DNA of 7,079 nt from CAYLLT01 sp964591605 (GTDB lineage Bacteria > Planctomycetota > Phycisphaerae > UBA1845 > PWPN01), in NCBI GenBank assembly GCA_964591605.1, contig CAZQEN010000383.1, forward strand, positions 1-7,079, given 5' to 3'. Shown in pieces: positions 4,158 through 7,079 of the stretch. Position 1 is the first letter of the stretch. Each line of letters opens with the position of its first letter. A model generated the notes under the pieces. It was not told the DNA's origin and made no database searches. It was given only the letters and a program-made list of their open reading frames with translations. Made by a program: the position numbers and the translations under genes.

Positions 4158-4802
4158 ATGAGATTCGTCCACCGAGGCACATCCGCTGACCAATCCTTCA
4201 TTCAGTTGCTCGCCGCCGCGCACGCCGGGTCGGCGGAGTCACGCGCCAGGCTCCTGCACCTCTTCCGCCCGTACCTGTTCTATCTGGCCCAGAGCCACAT
4301 GCGGGGCTGGCTCCGGCAGAAAGAAGGGGTCTCGGATGCCGTGCAGCTCACCCTCATCGAGGCCCAGCGGGACTTCGGCCGGTGCGACGCGGAGGATTCG
4401 GCCAACCTGCGGCTGTGGCTCAGACGGATCCTCATCAACAACGTAGAGGACCTGCGGCGCAAGTACGCCGGAACGCGCGGGCGGGATGTCTCCCGCGAGC
4501 GTTCGCTCGAGTCGTTCGAGTCCCGCGAATTCCTCACCCGCCTGGCCAGGGCCGACTCCGAGTCTCCGAGCCGGCGCCTGAGCCTCAAGGAACAGTCGCA
4601 GGTCGTGGCCCAGATTCTGGAGGGTCTCCGGCCGGACTACCGCGAGGCCCTCGTGCTGCGTTACGTCGACGATCTCACGTTTGAACAGATCGGCGCCATC
4701 GTCCATCGCTCGCGCGGAGCGGCCGAGCAGCTCGTCAAGCGGGCACTCCTCAAGTTCGGCACGCAGTATCGCAGCCAGGTGAAAGACCATGGGGAACCGT
4801 AG
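4158..4802 (+). CDS. ECF-like RNA polymerase sigma factor (planctomycete type)
   Basis: A 214-residue sigma-70 family protein of the two-domain ECF size. Region 2 spans about residues 28-110, where LLHLFRPYLFYLAQ and the VSDAVQLTLIEA helix correspond to core-polymerase and -10 binding elements. Region 4 spans about 150-205, where LRPDYREALVLRYVDDLTFEQIGAI and the following helix form the helix-turn-helix for the -35 element. No C-terminal extension is present. The layout matches planctomycete sigma factors of the kind found beside Ser/Thr kinases. No anti-sigma factor is adjacent; the next gene is a membrane kinase that overlaps by 14 nt, suggesting phosphorylation-based control as proposed for ECF-STK groups. 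The start ATG is preceded in frame by a stop (TGA, 4152-4154); the GAGG before it is too close to serve as a normal ribosome binding site. Confidence 0.92.
   Translation: MRFVHRGTSADQSFIQLLAAAHAGSAESRARLLHLFRPYLFYLAQSHMRGWLRQKEGVSDAVQLTLIEAQRDFGRCDAEDSANLRLWLRRILINNVEDLRRKYAGTRGRDVSRERSLESFESREFLTRLARADSESPSRRLSLKEQSQVVAQILEGLRPDYREALVLRYVDDLTFEQIGAIVHRSRGAAEQLVKRALLKFGTQYRSQVKDHGEP
4777..4782 (+). promoter_or_regulatory. Ribosome binding site of the kinase gene, inside the sigma factor gene
   Basis: AGGTGA lies 6 nt before the ATG at 4789 and within the last codons of the sigma factor. It supports the overlapping start and implies translational coupling or re-initiation, giving linked amounts of both proteins. 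Confidence 0.7.
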
Positions 4803-7079
4803 CACATTCTCGACCGATGGTGCGGATGATTCGGGTGCGCCGGTGATCGACTCGATGACGTGCCCGTCCGCCTCTGCCGGGGAGCCGCCCAGCACGGTGA
4901 TCGACGCGGCTTCTCGGGCTTCGCTGATCGCTCAGGCCGACCAACTGCTTCACCGGTTCGGACAGGCTCACCGTCACGGGAAAGCGCGGCAGCATCTGGA
5001 TGAATTCCTCCGGGCCGCATTTGCAGACCGACGCGAGACGATGCTCGCAGATCGATTCCGGCTGCTCGCCCCGCTCGGCGAAGGGGGCTTTGGCTTTGTG
5101 TGCCTGGCCCTGGATACCCGGCTTGAGCGGCAGGTCGCTCTCAAGTTCCCCAAGCCTGAGTTCCTGCTGCATGATGGATACCGGCAGAAGCTTCTGCGCG
5201 AGGCCCAGGTCGCGGCCGGCCTGGATCATCCCGGGATCGTCAAGGTCCACGAGGTGATCGAGGAAGGCGACCTGTGGTTCATCGTCAGCGGCTACTGCGA
5301 AGGCCCGTCCCTGGCCGGCTGGCTGCGGCAGCACGGCGAGCCTGTTCCGCCCCGCCTGGCCGCGCGGATGGTTCTGCAGATCGCGGAAGCGGTGGACTAC
5401 GCCCACAAACGCGGCCTGTTGCACCGCGATCTGAAACCCTCGAATGTGCTGCTCAGCCTCGATCCCGCTTCGACGGACGCCCAGCCCCGGCTCCTGCTGA
5501 CCGACTTCGGGCTGGCCGCGCGATACGACGCCGACGCGAAGCCGGGCGGACGCGTCAGTGGCACGCTGCCCTACATGGCCCCCGAAATCTTCGACCCGTC
5601 CTCAGGCACGGTTGGCGTTGCCGCCGACACCTACGCCCTGGGGGTCATCCTGTTCGAGCTGCTCGCCGGAAGCCCGCCGCTGACGGTAGACTCCTCGGAC
5701 GGCATCCACGAGATTCTCCAACAGAAGCGCCGTCCGATGCCGCAGATTCGCTCGCGGCGGCCGGACGTGCCGCCCGATCTGAACGCCATCTGCCGCCAGT
5801 GTCTTCAGGCGGCCCCGGAGGCACGGTATGAGACGACCGGCGCGCTGGCTGATGATCTGCGCCGGTTTCTGACCGGGCGGCCGGTCGCAGCTCGTCCCGT
5901 CGGACCGGCGCGGGCTTTCTATGCCTGGACGCGGCGTCATCCCCTCACGGCCGGACTCATGCTGGCAACGCTGGCCAGCCTCCTCATCGGCGGCGCCATC
6001 AGTCTTCGGCAGTGGCGAAGGGCACAGCATCAGGAACGCATCGCACTCGCCAGTCTCCAGAAAGCGGAAGACGCTGTGGTGTGGCTCGGGTGGGCCATCG
6101 AGGACGCTCTCTTCTGGGCTCCTACGGACACACTGGGGAGCACTCAGCGTGCCAGACTCACCCACTACTATGCCGACGCTCTCAATCAGCGCTCGGTTCA
6201 GGAGACCGTCCGTCCGATCGATGCGGCCGCTCATTGCTTCTTTGCCCGCCTCGACCTGCTCGATGGAAAGTACGACGACGCCGAACCGAAGCTCCGTCGC
6301 GCTCTGGTCGAATGGCACGACATCAACCGTCGGCATCCCGACCACGCCCTTTACCGCCGGGCCCTGGCGCGAACGCTCTACTGCTACGGCCAGTTCCGCC
6401 TGACCCTGCGCAACGAGCCGGACGGGATGCAGCAGATCCGCGACGGAAGACTCTTCGGCGAGTTCGCGGTGAATGATCCGGCCGACCGCCCGCTCATCGC
6501 CGAGTATGCGGAACTGCTGCTCGAGAAGGGAGATGCGCGGGTGGAGCGCCGACTGTCGGCCAGCCCCGCCCCGGATTTCAGGGCTTCATTGGCCCTCTCG
6601 AGCCTGCTGTGCCAGGCCGAGCCGCGACCGGAAGATCGATTTCGCCTGACGCGGGCCCGGATGGCCCTCTCGTCGGTTCTTCATCACAACGACGCAGCCG
6701 AAATCCGCCTCCTGCGGACCTCCGCGATGAGCGAACTCCGGAAACTGGTTCGGGAAGAGCCTCACAATGACGCATTCCGGCTGGAGCTGGCGTCGGCGCT
6801 CACCCGGCTCTGCCGTCGCCAGGACCCCTCCGATGAAGACTGGCAGCGCGCGGAGGAAGCCATCGGGCTTCTCTCGCCGCTCGTCGATCGTCCATCTCAG
6901 TCAGAAGGAAACCTGCTGTACGCCAAGTTGCGGTTCATGCAGGCACGGTATCTGGCCCGGAAAAAGGATGCCAGAACAGGAGCCTTCATCGAGAAAGCGG
7001 GGGCGGCCTTCTTACGGGCCATGGACTTGAATGAATGCTCTACGATCCAGGCGGCCAGCAACCTGTATAAGCTGGGAAC
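4789..7079 (+). CDS. Membrane-anchored Hanks-type Ser/Thr protein kinase (cut by window end)
   Basis: The frame is open for 763 codons to the right edge. After about 90 N-terminal residues comes a complete kinase domain: glycine loop GEGGFGFV (97-104), VALK lysine 119, helix-C glutamate 138, catalytic loop HRDLKPSN (212-219, Asp214), DFG at 239-241 and APE at 264-266. All key residues are present, and the HRD arginine marks an activation-loop-regulated kinase. A single membrane segment lies at about 386-406, preceded by Arg-rich residues, so the kinase is cytoplasmic. The remaining 350-plus residues should be outside the membrane; they are alpha-helical in character (runs of Ala/Leu/Arg/Glu with stretches such as YDDAEPKLRRALVEW) and resemble degenerate TPR units, a plausible sensor. 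It starts inside the sigma factor gene (14-nt overlap). It probably phosphorylates that sigma factor or acts in its pathway; this is inferred from the gene pair, not shown. Confidence 0.94.
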   Translation, partial: MGNRSTFSTDGADDSGAPVIDSMTCPSASAGEPPSTVIDAASRASLIAQADQLLHRFGQAHRHGKARQHLDEFLRAAFADRRETMLADRFRLLAPLGEGGFGFVCLALDTRLERQVALKFPKPEFLLHDGYRQKLLREAQVAAGLDHPGIVKVHEVIEEGDLWFIVSGYCEGPSLAGWLRQHGEPVPPRLAARMVLQIAEAVDYAHKRGLLHRDLKPSNVLLSLDPASTDAQPRLLLTDFGLAARYDADAKPGGRVSGTLPYMAPEIFDPSSGTVGVAADTYALGVILFELLAGSPPLTVDSSDGIHEILQQKRRPMPQIRSRRPDVPPDLNAICRQCLQAAPEARYETTGALADDLRRFLTGRPVAARPVGPARAFYAWTRRHPLTAGLMLATLASLLIGGAISLRQWRRAQHQERIALASLQKAEDAVVWLGWAIEDALFWAPTDTLGSTQRARLTHYYADALNQRSVQETVRPIDAAAHCFFARLDLLDGKYDDAEPKLRRALVEWHDINRRHPDHALYRRALARTLYCYGQFRLTLRNEPDGMQQIRDGRLFGEFAVNDPADRPLIAEYAELLLEKGDARVERRLSASPAPDFRASLALSSLLCQAEPRPEDRFRLTRARMALSSVLHHNDAAEIRLLRTSAMSELRKLVREEPHNDAFRLELASALTRLCRRQDPSDEDWQRAEEAIGLLSPLVDRPSQSEGNLLYAKLRFMQARYLARKKDARTGAFIEKAGAAFLRAMDLNECSTIQAASNLYKLG

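Noticed and set aside
4239..6345. Minus-strand frames across the sigma factor and kinase genes (4239-4895, 4750-5424, 5602-6345)
   Set aside because: They lie opposite proteins with complete sigma region 2/4 and kinase motifs, and their own translations contain no recognisable domain.
1..7079. CRISPR array, insertion sequence or rRNA
   Set aside because: No regularly spaced direct repeats, no transposase with terminal repeats and no rRNA signature sequences were found on either strand.

Overview
The window looks like a chromosomal segment from a GC-rich planctomycete (phylum Planctomycetota). The clearest sign is the overlapping pair at the right end: a group-specific ECF-like sigma factor followed by a membrane-anchored Hanks-type Ser/Thr kinase, an arrangement typical of that phylum. 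A Tat-type secreted beta-helix protein and the scarcity of strong Shine-Dalgarno sites fit the same origin. The class cannot be fixed from the sequence alone.

Layout from left to right. (1) 1-635, minus strand: the N-terminal 211 codons of an ABC-F ATPase, cut by the window edge. (2) 636-1073: a gene-free stretch with two small inverted repeats. (3) 1074-1260, plus strand: a compact unit made of a good sigma-70-type promoter, a strong ribosome binding site, a 20-codon ORF and a 10-bp intrinsic terminator. (4) 1430-1724, plus strand: three tRNA genes, two with leucine anticodons (CAG and GAG) but short class I variable loops, and a tRNA-Cys(GCA). (5) 1725-2168: gene-free. (6) 2169-3851, minus strand: a two-gene unit for secreted proteins, a cysteine-tailed exported protein followed by a Tat-signal beta-helix protein. 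(7) 3852-4157: a divergent intergenic region with a small hairpin. (8) 4158-7079, plus strand: the sigma factor overlapping a kinase gene by 14 nt; the kinase is cut by the right edge.

The most interesting signal is in parts 3 and 4. Codons 7-12 of the short ORF are six consecutive Cys or CUN-Leu codons, the same two amino acids as the anticodons of the three tRNA genes downstream. Bases starting at the ORF's stop codon (1189-1198) can pair with the terminator's 5' arm (1227-1234), which would prevent the terminator. This is the geometry of ribosome-mediated (trp/leu-type) attenuation, here apparently placed in front of a tRNA cluster. The tRNAs are themselves unusual: both Leu-anticodon tRNAs have A37 after G36 and class I geometry, and the tRNA-Cys has G37 after A36. 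The attenuation model is an inference from sequence and untested, but it is specific and easy to check.
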